This document shows, one piece after another, positions 1 to 12,250 of a stretch of 64,000 nt of DNA (position 1 is its first letter; every line of letters starts with the position of its first letter). The stretch comes from Vandiemenella viatica (Eukaryota > Arthropoda > Insecta > Orthoptera > Morabidae). The notes under the pieces were generated by a model. The model was given only the letters and a program-made list of their open reading frames with translations. It was not told where the DNA came from and did no database searches. The DNA lies in the NCBI GenBank assembly GCA_031002005.1, contig JARYHS010011408.1:222931473-222995472 (forward strand), written 5' to 3'. Both the position numbers and the translations under genes were made by a program.

Positions 1-147
1 ACCAGAAAATGTAAGCATTTGCCGGCATCTTTATTCGTGTGGATCAATTAGTAAGACACATGCTCAGCAACCGACTGAACAAAAAACAAAACAAAACGTT
101 AGAGCATTTAGGCGGATTTACCACCTTTATACTGATTCTACAAGTTA

Positions 148-545
148 TATCGATTTTTAGATGCAATTATATTTTCGATTCTCCAGTGTGTATAAATTTT
201 CCAAGTGCATATCGATTTTCGATTTTTCTAGTGTATATCGATTTTTAGGTACATATTGTTTTTTTAATAGTATGTATCGAATTTTCAAGTGTATATCGAT
301 TGTTTCAAATCTATTTCAACTTTGTGAGCATACATATATTACTCCTCAAGCATTTAAATTTTAGGCAAAAAACGATTTTCGATCTTTCAAGTGTATATAT
401 ATTTTTTAACTGCATATCGATTTTCAATTCTTAAGTGCAAATCGATTTTCGATTTTTCTAATTTTCGATTTTTCTAGTCATCGATTTTTATGCATATAAT
501 TATTTTTATGGTGCATATTGATTTTTCAAATATATTTACATTTTA
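148..545. repeat. AT-rich degenerate minisatellite
   Basis: Diverged repeats of a roughly 30-base unit built around TATCGATTTTCGATTTTT and AAGTGTATA run across this stretch. They lie in the intron after the last visible exon of the host gene. The short open frames here are simple products of the repeat and show no coding character. Confidence 0.75.
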
Positions 546-677
546 TGAGCGTACATATATTATTGGTGAAGTATTTGTGTTCACTATATTATAGATGGTA
601 CAGTATGGACAGGACGATTAATTAAAAACTCCCATGCCCCAGGTTGGAGTGAAACCAGGTTGGGTGATAACGCTTAC

Positions 678-847
678 CGTCAGGTGTTACGGGGACGCCG
701 TCCTTGGCCCAGGTGACAGTGGGCGCTGGCCACCCTACCACCTGGCACGTGAGTCGCACGGGGTAGGTGGCCTGCACGCGTCGGTCTCGGAGCCTCATTG
801 TTAGCTGGGGCGCACACTCCACTCCCTCAGATGACTCCACTGCTTCC
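678..847 (-). CDS. Giant muscle Ig/Fn3 protein, exon with start of second Ig domain
   Basis: Internal exon of the host gene, 170 bp. On the minus strand a pyrimidine-rich tract and acceptor ACAG precede it and the strong donor GTAAGC follows it. The upstream exon ends two bases into a codon (AG) and the first base here completes AGG (Arg), so the phases agree. It encodes about 56 residues. A linker rich in E and S leads into an Ig strand pattern with VRLTCQVVG (first cysteine) and TVTWAKDG (core tryptophan). The second half of this Ig domain must lie in the next exon, left of the window. In titin, twitchin and obscurin relatives such domains bind other sarcomere proteins. The exact paralogue cannot be fixed from these domains; obscurin/Unc-89 is one possibility. 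Confidence 0.88.
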
Positions 848-1035
848 CTGTCACACAAAAAAGATGCGTAATGGTTTTTATGTTAGGATTCACAACGGAC
901 ATACAGAGGAGCGACAGTAATGGAGACACCTAGCTCTATAACAGAATAAGTTATAGGCTGCAAATATGCACATGTTATTTTTTTCGTTGACATAAAACCG
1001 AATTAAAAATATTGTAACGTTATATTCTCGGTGTT

Positions 1036-2071
1036 GCACACAGGGGTATTTGATACAAAAATCCGATCAAAAGTCAAAATGTTTTTTTAGCAAATTCCAA
1101 GTACCCGTATATACCTGACTCGAGGCAAATTTTTACAGAATCACAATCAGCTATATTTTTTAGTTAAGCTTCATTCCCCACCCTGTCAACAGTCATCTTC
1201 TGAGCACATTCCAAGACCCACGTACTGTTACCAAGAAAATACAAGAAAATTATAAGTTGTACCAATTTAATTTGTGAGTGATGTTAAGTGAGTAGTGGTT
1301 TTAATCATGGATATTGTTCAGCCAGGTACCTATAATTGAAATAATTGTAACATACATCCAAAAGTATCGCACAACTTTATTTCTGTACATTTTTGTAAGC
1401 TGACTCATTTTGTACTGATTTTTTTATTACGAAAAGTATTAAAGAGTGATTTTGTTATATTTCCGGACCTTTCCCGAGTCTGATTTCTTGTATGGTATTA
1501 GTGTAGTGTACTATCTTGGTGTTTCATTGAAAATTAGGTGCCAAAAAGTGCCAAACGTCTATTTATTCGAAAAAATTCTACATTATTTACAATGAAACAA
1601 ACCTACTTTTTTCCGTCACATTAATTCATCTAAGATTTTCTTTGTTATGGGCTCTTCTGGTATCATGCTCATGACCCGAAAAGTTATTTATGATATGATT
1701 AAATACGAGAAAGGAAATGATTTCGTGCAAAAGTTGGAATTAGTCAAGGAAAATATTTTAAACCAACCGACATTCACGGTCGAACAAACGCAACAGTTCG
1801 AACAAAAGTTTTCAGGGCTTAAATTTGAAATTAAAAGAAAATGGCAGGCTGCTAAGAGAAATGAGAGTGTGTTTTTAAAGAAATACCATGATTGGTTCAA
1901 AAGATGTATCGAAATCTCCATATAATCCAATCCGACCACTGTGGTCGGCCTAGAAAATCTTTCGATGATTTGACCGATTTTACCAAATGATGTCCGCTGA
2001 GGTAATAGGTATTAACAAAACATTGATTGACAGGTTTTATACTATTATGTGTATGATATATAGTGGGCACA

Positions 2072-2108
<37 letters not shown>

Positions 2109-2733
2109 TCCCCACTGTCACGAAAAATTTAGGATGTAGTGTACACTGAACTGTACTCGTGGCATCCAATGTCACCTATACACGAAGTATTGCTTGAGGG
2201 CCCACTTATTATAGACTATGCACTTTTGCCTATAGGCACCCTGTCAGAAGCAGCAGCAGAAGCTAGAAACAAATATTTTCGACGATTTAGCGAGACACTC
2301 TAGAAAACTTAGTTGGGTTTAGTGCAACACTGATGACATTCATAGGCTTTTATTAACTCAGGATCCGTATTTGAGCTTCATCAGGCACAAAACCCGCAAA
2401 ACATCTAACTCATTCAATCCAGAAACTATTAAAATATTACTTTAATGGGACCCGAGTACTCAAGAAGAGAACGGGCCATAAGGTGAAGGTTCCGACGACG
2501 AAGGATGGGACGGTTCGTCAGAATGATATTCTAGTGTACATGTATGATTATTGTTTAGGTATTCTGTAAATATTAGCTTAATATGTTATAAAGTGTATGA
2601 AAACAGTACGTGTTCTTTATTATTACTCCTACTTCACAGTTATAAGTTCCAATACACAAAAGAAGCGAAACAAAAATAAAAATTACGTAGAAATAATTTT
2701 GATCGACTTTTTGTGTCAAATACCCCTGTGTGC
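1036..2733 (+). mobile_element. Unclassified TIR DNA transposon, 1.7 kb
   Basis: Both ends carry inverted copies of CACACAGGGGTATTTGA followed by ACAAAAA and then CGATCAAAA, with one or two mismatches. GTT directly flanks both ends if the TIR starts with G, giving a possible 3-bp target duplication; a 4-bp GTTG reading is also possible. Inside are decayed plus-strand coding blocks (1647-1922 and about 2220-2460) that look like transposase remains. The superfamily is not recognised with confidence. It sits in the intron between the exons at 4383-4630 and 678-847, opposite to the host gene. Confidence 0.75.
1647..2460 (+). pseudogene. Decayed transposase of the 1036-2733 element
   Basis: The first block, 92 codons, is lysine- and glutamate-rich (for example FSGLKFEIKRKWQAAKRN) and runs in a shifted frame into GRPRKSFDDLTDF, a basic GRP-K motif. 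A second block from about 2220 reads LPIGTLSEAAAEARNKYFRR and continues through RLLLTQDPY-like residues after stops and frameshifts. The pattern resembles the C-terminal part of an arthropod transposase that I cannot name. Between the blocks are a (TA)n tract at about 2075-2102 and non-coding sequence. The gene is clearly broken. Confidence 0.55.
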
Positions 2734-3127
2734 GTTGTATAGAAATTAATCTGGTTGGAAAAAATTTCTACCTCATCATGCATACCACATTAGCATAGTA
2801 TGTTAGTATAAGACTAGTATACGTTTGAAGACATTTGTAACCTTCAATTCGATATAATTTTCGCTACTAGATCTAGCTCAAAATAGAAACTGGAAATTTT
2901 TCTACAATATACCGACCTTATTCACATTTAAACGACAAACATTAGAATTACTTTCACCTAACATTTTTTTAAGTTACCAGATAATGATTTATTTCAGTTA
3001 TTTTTTTTTTCACGTTAAAACTAGTCGGTACTACATAGACTTCAGCTACCTTTTGCACAGGTATTTAGCGTCAATCAATAGGGTGGCAGGCCACTGTCTA
3101 CATTAATACAAATATTGTGGTTTCCAG

Positions 3128-3520
3128 AGAGTGCATTGCACCAAAACAAATTCTGGGATTCCAATCTCGATGAAAGAAAGAACACATATAAGCATCAGTA
3201 TGGAATCTTATTTCTCTAATCTTATTGTCTCCTGTCATTGTGATCTAATTAGGTTGGTGAACGAAGTATTTCACTGTACTCGTAAAAGAAAGAAAAATTT
3301 CGTATATTCGCCAACAAATTCAGACGAAACCGAAGTCGTCTGTCTGCCAAACAATCCCAGCCCAATCTATTTATCAATTATTGACGCTTTCGTAAGGGCA
3401 GTCCTCTGTAGTTTCTCTAAAGCGTCAATCAAACCTTGCAATAAGGATCCGAAACTACACAACAGCAGTCAACAGATAGCTAGCGGCAAAACATACCATC
3501 GTCAATGTCCGTCGAAGAGC
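3128..3520 (-). mobile_element. LINE 3'-end fragment (same family as 60518-61579)
   Basis: The stretch is alignable by eye with the 3' half of the LINE at 60518-61579 and with 46690-47230. Shared landmarks are TTGCACCAAAAC, ATTCCAATCTCGA, CTTATTTCTCTAATCTTAT and TAGGTTGGTG. The minus strand would encode the C-terminal reverse-transcriptase region, but stops and indels interrupt it. The 142-codon plus-strand frame here is an antisense artefact. Confidence 0.8.
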
Positions 3521-3840
3521 TACAAGGCAATGTGCCTAATCATATTACCCTGCGAATAAGAGAAATTTGCTGTGAAGCTAGTCAACAAGCAAGTACTTTC
3601 AGTCACATTTTAGGTAATAATGTAATATGCTCGTATTAGAAACTGTGTGGTAAGAAATGATTGTTTTCCTTTGAATAAGAAATAGTAATAAATTAGTAAA
3701 ACCAAATATGTCTCTTTACTAATTAAGTAACTGAGTGATCGAATTTTGCTCGGCGTCTTTCAATTTTGTTCAATACGCCAGATTTCGTCAAAATCGTAAG
3801 AGACGTTCGCGGTTTGATTAAAGATAAAAGTTTTACTTAA

Positions 3841-4175
3841 AGGCTTCCTAGGCATTTTGAAGTGCACAGTTCGTTGCTCTAACCAAACAGAAACTTAAAT
3901 AACATCAGTAGGCTTACTGGTACCTCAAAATTCCAAGAGATGGACGTTAGAATTTTTTGTGTAAAATTGAGTTCCTCCAAGGATGTCAGTTATGTTATTA
4001 AACTTTTTTAGTTGAGTCTTGGCTGCATTAAGTTTCATGAAAGTTAAATTCTTTTTTTGAAAGCTTCCTAAGTATTTTGAAGTGCACAGTTATTTGCTCT
4101 AACCAGAGAGAAAATTAGGCAACATCAGCAGGCTTACTGATAGCTGAAACGTCTACGAGATAGTGTTAGGGCAAT
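3841..4175. repeat. Diverged direct repeat, about 115 bp, period about 220
   Basis: Two copies start at about 3841 and 4061. They share CTTCCTA, ATTTTGAAGTGCACAGTT, TTGCTCTAACCA and GGCTTACTG in the same order. About 80 bases further on lies AAATTTCATCCAAATC followed by CGTTTACGAGATAA, a phrase common in arthropod repeats. The source element is not identified. Confidence 0.65.
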
Positions 4176-4382
4176 TTCCGAGATGTCACATAAAAGAATT
4201 ACTCGTTATTTGTAAAATCACGCTTTTTTTCAGGAAAGCAAAATGTTATCTAAATATGAAATTTCATCCAAATCATTAGAACCGTTTACGAGATAAGAAA
4301 TATATGAAAGTATTGCTCGTTTAAAGATATAAAATAATTAAATTAGTATTTCCAGCTGACCCTACCATTTTTTGTTACGTAC

Positions 4383-4630
4383 CTCTTGAGCTTGGAATCT
4401 GCCTCGAGCAGCCCGGGGTCGTGTACCACTTGCAGCCTGGCGAACGTGGATACCCTGCCGGCGGTGTTGGCGGCGTCGCACATGTACCGCCCTGTGTCTG
4501 AGTCGGCCACGGCGGCCAGGTGCAAGAAGCACTTGCCGCCTACCTGCTGGAGCCGCAGCCGTGGCGGGCAGTCCACTAGCTCGCGACCGTCCACGTACCA
4601 TCGCACCTCCGGCGCCGGTTCACCACGCAC
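4383..4630 (-). CDS. Giant muscle Ig/Fn3 protein, exon with Ig I-set second half
   Basis: Internal exon of 248 bp. The acceptor TTTATTGCAG precedes it and the donor GTACGT follows AAGAG. It starts in phase 0, matching the end of the exon at 21445-21666, and leaves two bases for the exon at 678-847. The 82 codons give VRGEPAPEVRWYVDGREL, with the Ig core tryptophan, and later DSDTGRYMCDAANTAG, the classic I-set D-x-G-x-Y-x-C signature. Joined to the previous exon, which supplies LECQ, this is one complete I-set Ig domain. The C-terminal end, ADSKLKR, is a linker. GC content is far higher than in the surrounding intron and shows clear third-position bias. Open frames on the other strand and in other frames here are shadows. 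Confidence 0.92.
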
Positions 4631-4659
4631 CTGCAATAAAGACACAACCATAACAGCCC

Positions 4660-5215
4660 TCCACATATGTGCTTGGGTTCGAATATCTGACCCGGTTGAT
4701 GTGTCGCTCAGTTGGGCGCGGTGGAATGAGCACTAAGAACGTGCCCTGATTTGCGCGGGAACCCGTGCTTATCAGTGGTGCCTACGCCCGATGCACCGGT
4801 TAGGCTCGGGGGAATGTGCAATAATAGGTAGTCTTGCGCTGTTCTCGGTCACTGCGGCTTCCGCGCGTGGGAATAGCAAAGGCTCTAGCTATTCGGCCAG
4901 GTTTCATCTTCGGCCTGGTTCGTGGCGGTTTGCTGCGTCCGCGCTGCTCCCCGTGGGCATCCTTAATTAAGTGGCGAAATGCGACTTACCTCACCATCTC
5001 TGCTGTAATGGCGGGTAATTTTGAAGAACCCAGTTCCGCTGTGGGGGCGGAGGTGGATGCCGAGTTCTTGTTACATTGGGGAGCTCAGCATGGGAGGTGG
5101 TGAGTGAGATCTCAGATACGCCCTTTGACCGGAACACGGTAGGCAGCCACTCGGCCTGTGTGGTTTATATGGGTGCATGCTCCTTTACTGCTCAAAGGAT
5201 GATATACACTGCCTG
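4660..5215. other. GC-rich intronic block, origin unknown
   Basis: Directly upstream (on the minus strand) of the 4383-4630 exon is about 550 bases with clearly higher GC and CpG than the intron around it. It holds several frames of up to 89 codons on the plus strand but no recognisable motif. It could be a diverged transposon or a regulatory block. No splice sites make it a convincing exon. Confidence 0.4.
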
Positions 5216-6035
5216 AGAATAATTCACACCTAATTTTTCTCGTTAGAACGATTGGTTCTCTTTTCTATCAACCAGTTTATACGCGATCTGAACCGAGTTT
5301 GACGGTTACCTTAATATGAGACTACAGCAAACATTACTACCAAAAGTTAGGAAAATATTTTTTGCCTCGAAAATGCGAGTGTTTAGAAAACGTCCGCCAC
5401 CTTTGTTAAACCAGAAACTTTACTATCAGACTGAATAATTTAGTAGTCGTAACACTTTTATTTGTCATGATAGACAAAATAAGCCTATATTAGCGATGTA
5501 TTTAATGTATTATAACAATATTAATAATAATTATTATTAATATTAATGTATATTTGAAACAAGGTACTACTCTATAGAACAGCGAGAGAAATAGAGATCA
5601 ACCAACTGCAAGGAATAAAGAGATGAATATAATAAAAGCATGACAAGATGGATGGTAGAGAAGAATTCATGTTGTGAGAAACTGAAGTAAATATAAGGAC
5701 ACTGTAAGATACTACAGATGCAGTGTTGTGTATAATAAAACAATAATTAATATTGTGTGAACGGCTCTGTTATGTTTATACAGTAAAGTTTATAAATTGT
5801 GTATTGAAGTTTCTACAGCGAAAGAAGAAATAGATATTGAGAGATAAGGGAGGCACGCTATCAAGTCTGGGAAGGATAAGTATTCTATATCAGGTTGTAG
5901 GAAGCCGAACTACCTTCTTTTTCTTGCTTATGGCTTTACGCTTTTGCAATTGACCGAAAGAATATGTCGACAACCTGAGGATGACTTTTCAGATCAGACT
6001 AAGACACTTTCGTAATTCTTCAAGCATTCAACCTT
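5216..6035. other. AT-rich intron, nothing recognised
   Basis: Ordinary AT-rich sequence. The only local structure is an AT palindrome near 5518-5545 (TATTAATAATAATTATTATT and continuation). No coding frame or repeat family is recognised. Confidence 0.6.
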
Positions 6036-6037
6036 AG

Positions 6038-6039
<2 letters not shown>

Positions 6040-6115
<76 letters not shown>

Positions 6116-6170
6116 CATATACATATATATATACATATATATACATACATATATATACATATATTCTTGT
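6040..6170. repeat. (TA)n microsatellite with TACA variants
   Basis: About 70 bases of pure TA dinucleotides are followed by about 55 bases of interrupted TACATA/TATATA. The 66-codon minus-strand frame over it is a repeat artefact. Confidence 0.95.
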
Positions 6171-6239
6171 CGACTGATCACGCCGACTCTTAGCTTCCTG
6201 ACACTACTCTCCACGACCAAGCAAACTACTCGTTAATTC

Positions 6240-8490
6240 TAAATTATTTTAATATATAGAAAATTAATAGACTATTAAAACTGTTCAAACTATTCCCATA
6301 GATACTTACATTCATTTTCTTCCTTACGGAAACCAAATTAATTATTAAGAAAATAAAACTAACCAAAATTACGCATCTCTCCAGCTTCATCACCGCCTTA
6401 CTTCACATATCGATTAACTAATAGAAAATCATTAAAAATCGTGTTACAAAATCCCGCATAAAAATATATTGACCGGTTTCAAAACTAACCACTGGTGAAG
6501 TCAGATAAATTCTACCAAGTGTTTTGTTTCCTTCAAAGTCTTTTTAATCTGTTACTTCCAAATCTGTGTACTCTAAGCACTTTTCATCTAGTAAGGTTTC
6601 TCTGTGGATTAATGGACTGCAAGAACAATTTTATTTCAATGCAGTATGAAGTTCATTTACAAAAGAAAGTATCTGAAGACACTAAATCATTCCTCTTATA
6701 TAATCCTTTCCTCCATGAGAAACGGAGGACTCTTGCAAATAGTCATTTAGATATTGATTGTTGCAAAATACTTATAAAATTATTGACCTGCGTTCATTAC
6801 GGAATGTTCTGAAGACTCCAATAGAATCACCAGGAGGTTGTACCTCTGCAGATGACCCTGTATCGTAGCATAATAAAAGGTAGCGTTAAATATCGTCTAG
6901 TATTTGGAAGCAATAACATTATAACCACAAAATTTTGCGAAAATACATAGTTACTGTTTTTACGGGTTTGTCTATAGACTACTGAAATAATTTTTTTGTT
7001 AAGTGTGTGTGTGTGTGTGTTTCCCTTCAGAAACATACATGTCATGCGTGCAACAGGATCATCTCATTGATTTATTGAATGACATGCATATGTTTCTGGA
7101 GAAACCGTAAAATCATTTTCTATAACCGCCTAAGAAACAGACTTATTTCCTGGCCACTTGTTATCCTACAGTTTATAGAACGAAAGCGATATTTATAAAA
7201 CTAATAGTAGCAATGATTGACTAACCTACGGAGATAGCGTAGAAAAGTTCTATTGCCATGCTCCATTCGTAATTACTGTTTTTGCTTTTCATTCTCAATA
7301 ATTATTCACTAAGATCGATGGAACTAATCATTCAAACAGTTACATTTTGATGAACAGGAAATACCGAGATTGAGATACTGGTCTTTGTAGTTCAAAACAC
7401 TATGCAAGTTATTTCAAAAGTAATATAGTAAACGCAGATATTTGAAAATAAGGTCGTATTGTAAATCTTTAAAACGACAATGTCAATACAGATCACAAAA
7501 TAAATTTGTGCTATATTGCTAGTGTTTTTCTCTGAAGGAAATGACAACGAAACATCAATGCTACCAGTTACGTAATGACAACATAATGAAATGCAAGCCC
7601 ACGTAACCGGTTGATTGAAGATTCGAAAGTGTATTGGCAATTAGCGAAATATTGTACGCTAGGTTGAGCAACTCTATTGGCGAGTCACGATGCTATTAAA
7701 TGCCAATTATCAGCCACGTCAATACAGCTAAAAAAATAAGAAGTTGATTCAGTTTGTAATTTACGTTTGGCGTTTCCGAAGTGAAGCGTTTAGAAATGGC
7801 TCCACCGCGAATTAAGTGACCCCAAGTTTAACTTAAATGAGTGAATGCGTGAAAATACCAAATGCATTAATTGTTTTAACTGTCGAAGTTATAATTAAGT
7901 TACAATCAATTGCACACACCTCAAAAATAGTTCAGACTTATGTTGTGCTTTTAACACAGAAATGTGCCAGAATTAGACACATTTATTTTCGTTTAATTAT
8001 TAAACATAACAGCCAACAAAATACTGATATGTAATAGGCTCTTCTACATTCATGTGATGAAGTTTTTTTACAACTATTTTGAATACTATCAACACTACCA
8101 GATACATTCCCAAAGTATATTATTTCTCATATCAAGCAAAGACAAATCTTAATGAAGTTTACCATACATTTTCGTAACACAAATGGAGTAACTGCTTACA
8201 TCAGAAAGTCAGCAAGAACAAATTACTTACAGTTATGCTCCGAATTAGCGCTAGTTTTCCACTGAATTTTCTCAGAGCGGTGTCATCGTCTTTTATTTAT
8301 TTTCAATCTTTGTCTGATGTAACTAACATTTAAAATTACATAGCTAGCTTTACTAACCTTTTTATCTGCACAACATTTTAATATCGCACGCGGTGACATT
8401 ACATTTATTTGATGGGTGCGGACACTTAAATTGTGTTTAATTTAATTCCAGTTGTAATTTCCCTATACTCATATTTTTCACCTTTCCTTT
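6240..8490. other. Intron, no supported feature
   Basis: AT-rich sequence with scattered short frames, the longest about 105 codons at 6495-6812 with no domain or composition bias. A short (GT)n run lies at about 7003-7021. Nothing else is recognised. Confidence 0.55.
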
Positions 8491-8499
8491 TCGCATCTA

Positions 8500-9330
8500 C
8501 TTTTTCCCTCTACTAATTTCAACTTTAAATTCTTTTAGCGTTTTTGGTAAAATAATCATCATTTCACTTGTTAATTTATTCCAATCCCAGACCACCTTAC
8601 CTAAGAAAGAAAATCTACCCACACACTGATGCCTGAAATCGAGTGCCAGTTTGTGATAATGGTAAACTTTTCCCTTCCATCCACTTCTCCAAATTCTTCC
8701 ACCAATACATTTCCAGACCTCATGACCAATATACGCCTTCTACACTCCCATGATTCTTTTCACTATACTCCTGTCTTGCAATGAATCCCATTCCAGCTCC
8801 TTTATCATCTCACTTACTGACTGTATTCTGCAGTAATTTCCAGAGACAAATCTAGCAGCCCTTCTTAGTACACATTCCAACTCCTGTATTTCATACACAA
8901 AATGTGGGTTCCATTCTACACTACCATATTGAAGCAATGGTCTGACCCAAGTTTTTTTAATACAGTTCACTTACTTCTCTGGTACATCTCCTCATCACTC
9001 TCTCCAAGAATTGAAAGATTTTGAAACCTTTTCCTACTACCTTACAACGTTTCTCCCCTCCCCCCCCCTCCCCTCCCCGTTCTGTTATCAAATATTATGC
9101 CAAGGTATTTACATTCCATGTTTTCAACAAGCAATTCCTACCCCCCCCCCCCCCCCCCGCCAATTATAACCATAATCAGTAATTAGTTTTTTATCTGTGT
9201 ACCTTGCATTTATCTTCATCCATGTGGACCTAAGCTGCTATAAATCCTATCCAGATAACCCTGCAGCTGTTTATAGTCTTCTACCTTTTCTACCATCTTT
9301 ACGTAGCACTATACCAAAGTTATTCTTCTA
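8500..9330 (-). mobile_element. LINE fragment, CR1/Jockey-like RT C-terminus
   Basis: The minus strand from 8970 to 8740 encodes WVRPLLQYGSVEWNPH, then LECVLRRAARFVSGNY and ELEWDSLQDRS. These are landmarks of the region after the RT catalytic core in CR1/L2/Jockey-type elements. Sequence to about 9330 aligns with the copy at 49195-49820 (CTTACTTCTCTGGTACATC, CATCACTCTCTCCAA, CCCTGCAGCT). The 3' side, about 8510-8650, is shared with 33830-33965 through GAAATCGAGTGCCAG. Frameshifts and poly-C runs at 9061-9078 and 9140-9158 interrupt it, so it is dead. Confidence 0.82.
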
Positions 9331-9574
9331 GAATTATTAGAGACGGGGCAACAAGTTTTTAAGTCCCAACAAATACAAAGGGGTTCTCAGTATTCGTCTG
9401 CGATATAAATTCAGTGAAACTACATGCCGCTACCGAGACACCGTGAGTCATCTGCCAAAATGCTTTTTTGACTTTCGCTACTCGAATATGCTAATGTGGT
9501 ACCAAAATGAATGTCGAAATAGTATAAGCTCATACTGAATTTTAAAGTGTTAAGGGAGATTCTAAAGTGCACGA

Positions 9575-10060
9575 ACAAGACCCCCATGTTGGCTCAGTTG
9601 GCAGCGGCATCTTGATGGTGTACTCCACTTCGAATCATAGTGGTGCAAAAAATTCTCAACAGGTATTGACCGACAGGGTAGGAGAGGTGATGGAGCAGAT
9701 TGTGCGCCAAAGTCTTGGGTTAAATCCCAAAACTCTCAGCTGTGCTTATGGAGTGAGGCATATGACACTATTGGCTGTAATTCGTCTGTCTCGTTCGGAA
9801 GATAAGTCTGCGGCTACCGTAGGTGTCTTTCGGAAGAGTAGATCTGAATGGACAGCTAACGTGTTTCACCCTCTCCCTTCTTCATCTCTCATTTCATAGA
9901 ACACAAAATCACTATGCTAAACAAACACGCTATCATAATTGTCCACACCTATTATAAAACACATAAACACACTTTGGAAGGCAACTGGATGCCACCCCAG
10001 TTCATTTTCCCGAGAGAGTTCTCTAGGAGGGGTTACATCCTCCGTAACAACCATCTACTC
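9575..10060 (+). mobile_element. tRNA-related SINE-like element
   Basis: The block starts with GGCTCAGTTGGCAGCGGC, an A-box-like tRNA head. It continues through AAATCCCAAAACTCTCAG, a weak B-box region, and a GC-richer body ending near TTCTCTAGGAGGGGTTACATC. No second copy is visible here, so the family and exact ends are uncertain. Confidence 0.5.
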
Positions 10061-11690
10061 CCAGAATCGGCTGTGGTATCAAAAAAAGAATTTACAAATG
10101 ATATTAAATAGTGTTGGTATTACTGGAGCTAGTTATAAAATTAATTATTTGTAGAGTGGAATGAATTAAAAGACAAAATATACCTGTATAGTCTAATTGA
10201 TTATTATCATCTTAAATTTTACAGCGATTTACGCAATGGTTTATCGATTCTATTTCGTATCTATAAAACGAAAATCGTGAGTATTAAAACCAGTAAAACT
10301 AAAAGACAACTGCGCATATATCGATGGGATTTTCACCGTTTTAAAGATTATAATCTGAATTCAGCCGTTTAGTATATCTTATAGTTCAACGTAACATAAA
10401 ACCGGAACAGTAAGTGCAAATCTGAACGTATAGCGTGGAACACCAAAGACGAAATACCAACTGGATGTATTCGTCACACTTCGTAAAGAATAATTTTAAT
10501 ATTATCAAGTGTAATATTTCCTTCCTTAAATTTTAGTTTTTAGTTTTTAACTCCATAGATGGCCGTATTTAATCCTAATAGGAAACTGCGTAATGAAGAA
10601 CATATGTGAATTAATTTTATTAATATAATGCAAAAAAACCATCAGAGAGCATGTTTGCTTCTTGGAGTTATGATACCAGGAAGTGAAATTATTTGATGGG
10701 TTTGAACATGAAAGGGAACTATTTAAAATCTTAGGCGTAGAATCTTCCTAGAGCTTCTCTGCTTCTTTAAGTTGCGATCTCTGGTCGCACAGTTATCTCT
10801 GGTGTTTGTATGTGAAATTATATTCGCTGTTAATCGTAAGTAACGAATATCTAATGGATTTTAACATAAAAGTGAACTGTTTAAAAACATTAGTGTTAGA
10901 AGTTCCGGTATTTTTATGATTTATTATTGAACGATTCGGTCTTTTCCTCATTTCCTGAAAAAAATCATTGTTTCTATTGATACTGTGGTTATGTTGATGA
11001 AACTTGGTACACATGTTGTTGATAGGGCGGCTAAAATATTGCACGAATAAATCAACCCCAACTTCATCTCTATTCTGCTACACCGCGGGTTAGTAGTTCA
11101 AATACCTATAAAAAACAAGAATCGACTGACGTGAAATTTGATCCACAAGTGTAGAAAAATGACCTCTGTTATGAACTTTAATATATACTGTAGGGGCAAA
11201 TCGACCTAGATCATACTTGGCAACGCAGAGAACTCAACTAGTAAGTAAACAAGTTGATTACTTTGAATGCAGTTAGCCTTAGGTGAAGTTATCAATTAAT
11301 GAGAGATTACTAAGTGATTATAAGTCAGAAAGGCGGGTAGATATCATAGTCTTAAAGATGTGTCAGGTGTTGTTTTGTGTCTGTAGATCGTTATGGTTTG
11401 GGACCTTAATGACGTGAGCATTTTCTTGCCTTTTTTCTATTTTATTCTAGAACACTTCGCACTGGAGAACAATTATCGTTGTTCTATTTCCCTGCTTCGA
11501 AGGACATTTATCCATTTAACCACTGGAATAACGGCGAAGATGAAAGCGTATACCTCTGGGATAACCTTTGGTGGCTGTATTACAGTGTTGTCTGCAGCAC
11601 TGAGAGATATCTTTGGTTGAGATACTTAACACTCTAACTGCCATTTACTCAAACTGTATCCACGTACTTACATTTTATTTCAGAACCGGA
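10060..11690. other. Intron with one short direct repeat
   Basis: AT-rich, with no coding signal. Two diverged direct copies of about 55 bases lie at about 10695-10750 and 10855-10915 (GGTTTGAACATGAAAGGG in one, GATTTTAACATAAAAGTG in the other). Nothing else is recognised. Confidence 0.5.
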
Positions 11691-11849
11691 TCCAAGTAAT
11701 TACCAAGTTTCAGGTGTAAACGAAAACCTGTTACGTATACAGCGAAAAGTCTTGCTCTCAGGCACCTCGTTGACAGGCCGGAACGCCAGCTATTTAACGG
11801 TTGTTAACCTAAACGAAAAGAAACTTAAACGCCCCTTACATATAACGGA

Positions 11850-12250
11850 GGATATTTCTAGCAGTTGGTCGGGTTATTGCAGTATACGGGCATATCGACT
11901 ACGCCGTGGACGCGAAAACCGGTGATTACCGCCTGTTAAATTACTGCGATAAGCGGTATGATTGCCACCTCACGACTGATCACCATGACGTCATAGGCGT
12001 CTCGGGTTAATTAGCGCACTGGCCGCTAGGAGGCAGGTCGTCACTCGCTATAAATACGCTCGTGGCGATTCGTCCTTTTCTTCTTCTTTTTTCTTATTTG
12101 CTTAGAGGCGATGTCAGGCTCGCTAATTAGGCAACGCGCTCGCTGCCAGTGATTTGCTAATCGAATTAACTTCTCGTCAGCAGGTCAACCAGCACATTAA
12201 CTCGGCCGTTCGGAGACGACAATACGCGTCACTAGATGGTCACTACGTAA
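11850..12250. promoter_or_regulatory. Candidate cis-regulatory block in the 16.8 kb intron
   Basis: GC and CpG content rise sharply here and no transposon signature is found. Homeodomain core sites cluster: TTAATTAG near 12008, GCTAATTAGG near 12122 and CTAATCGAATTAAC near 12157. A good TATA box, TATAAATA, lies at 12049-12056. The block directly precedes the left inverted-repeat arm. Enhancer or cryptic promoter function is inference only. Confidence 0.35.

Noticed and set aside
3131..3559. 142-codon plus-strand ORF
   Set aside because: It lies antisense over a LINE 3' fragment that aligns with other copies on the minus strand.
4343..4736. Other frames over the 4383-4630 exon on both strands
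   Set aside because: They are shadows of the GC-rich Ig exon. Only the frame with Ig signatures and splice-phase agreement is real.
6020..6220. 66-codon frame of alternating Y and I
   Set aside because: Product of a (TA)n microsatellite.
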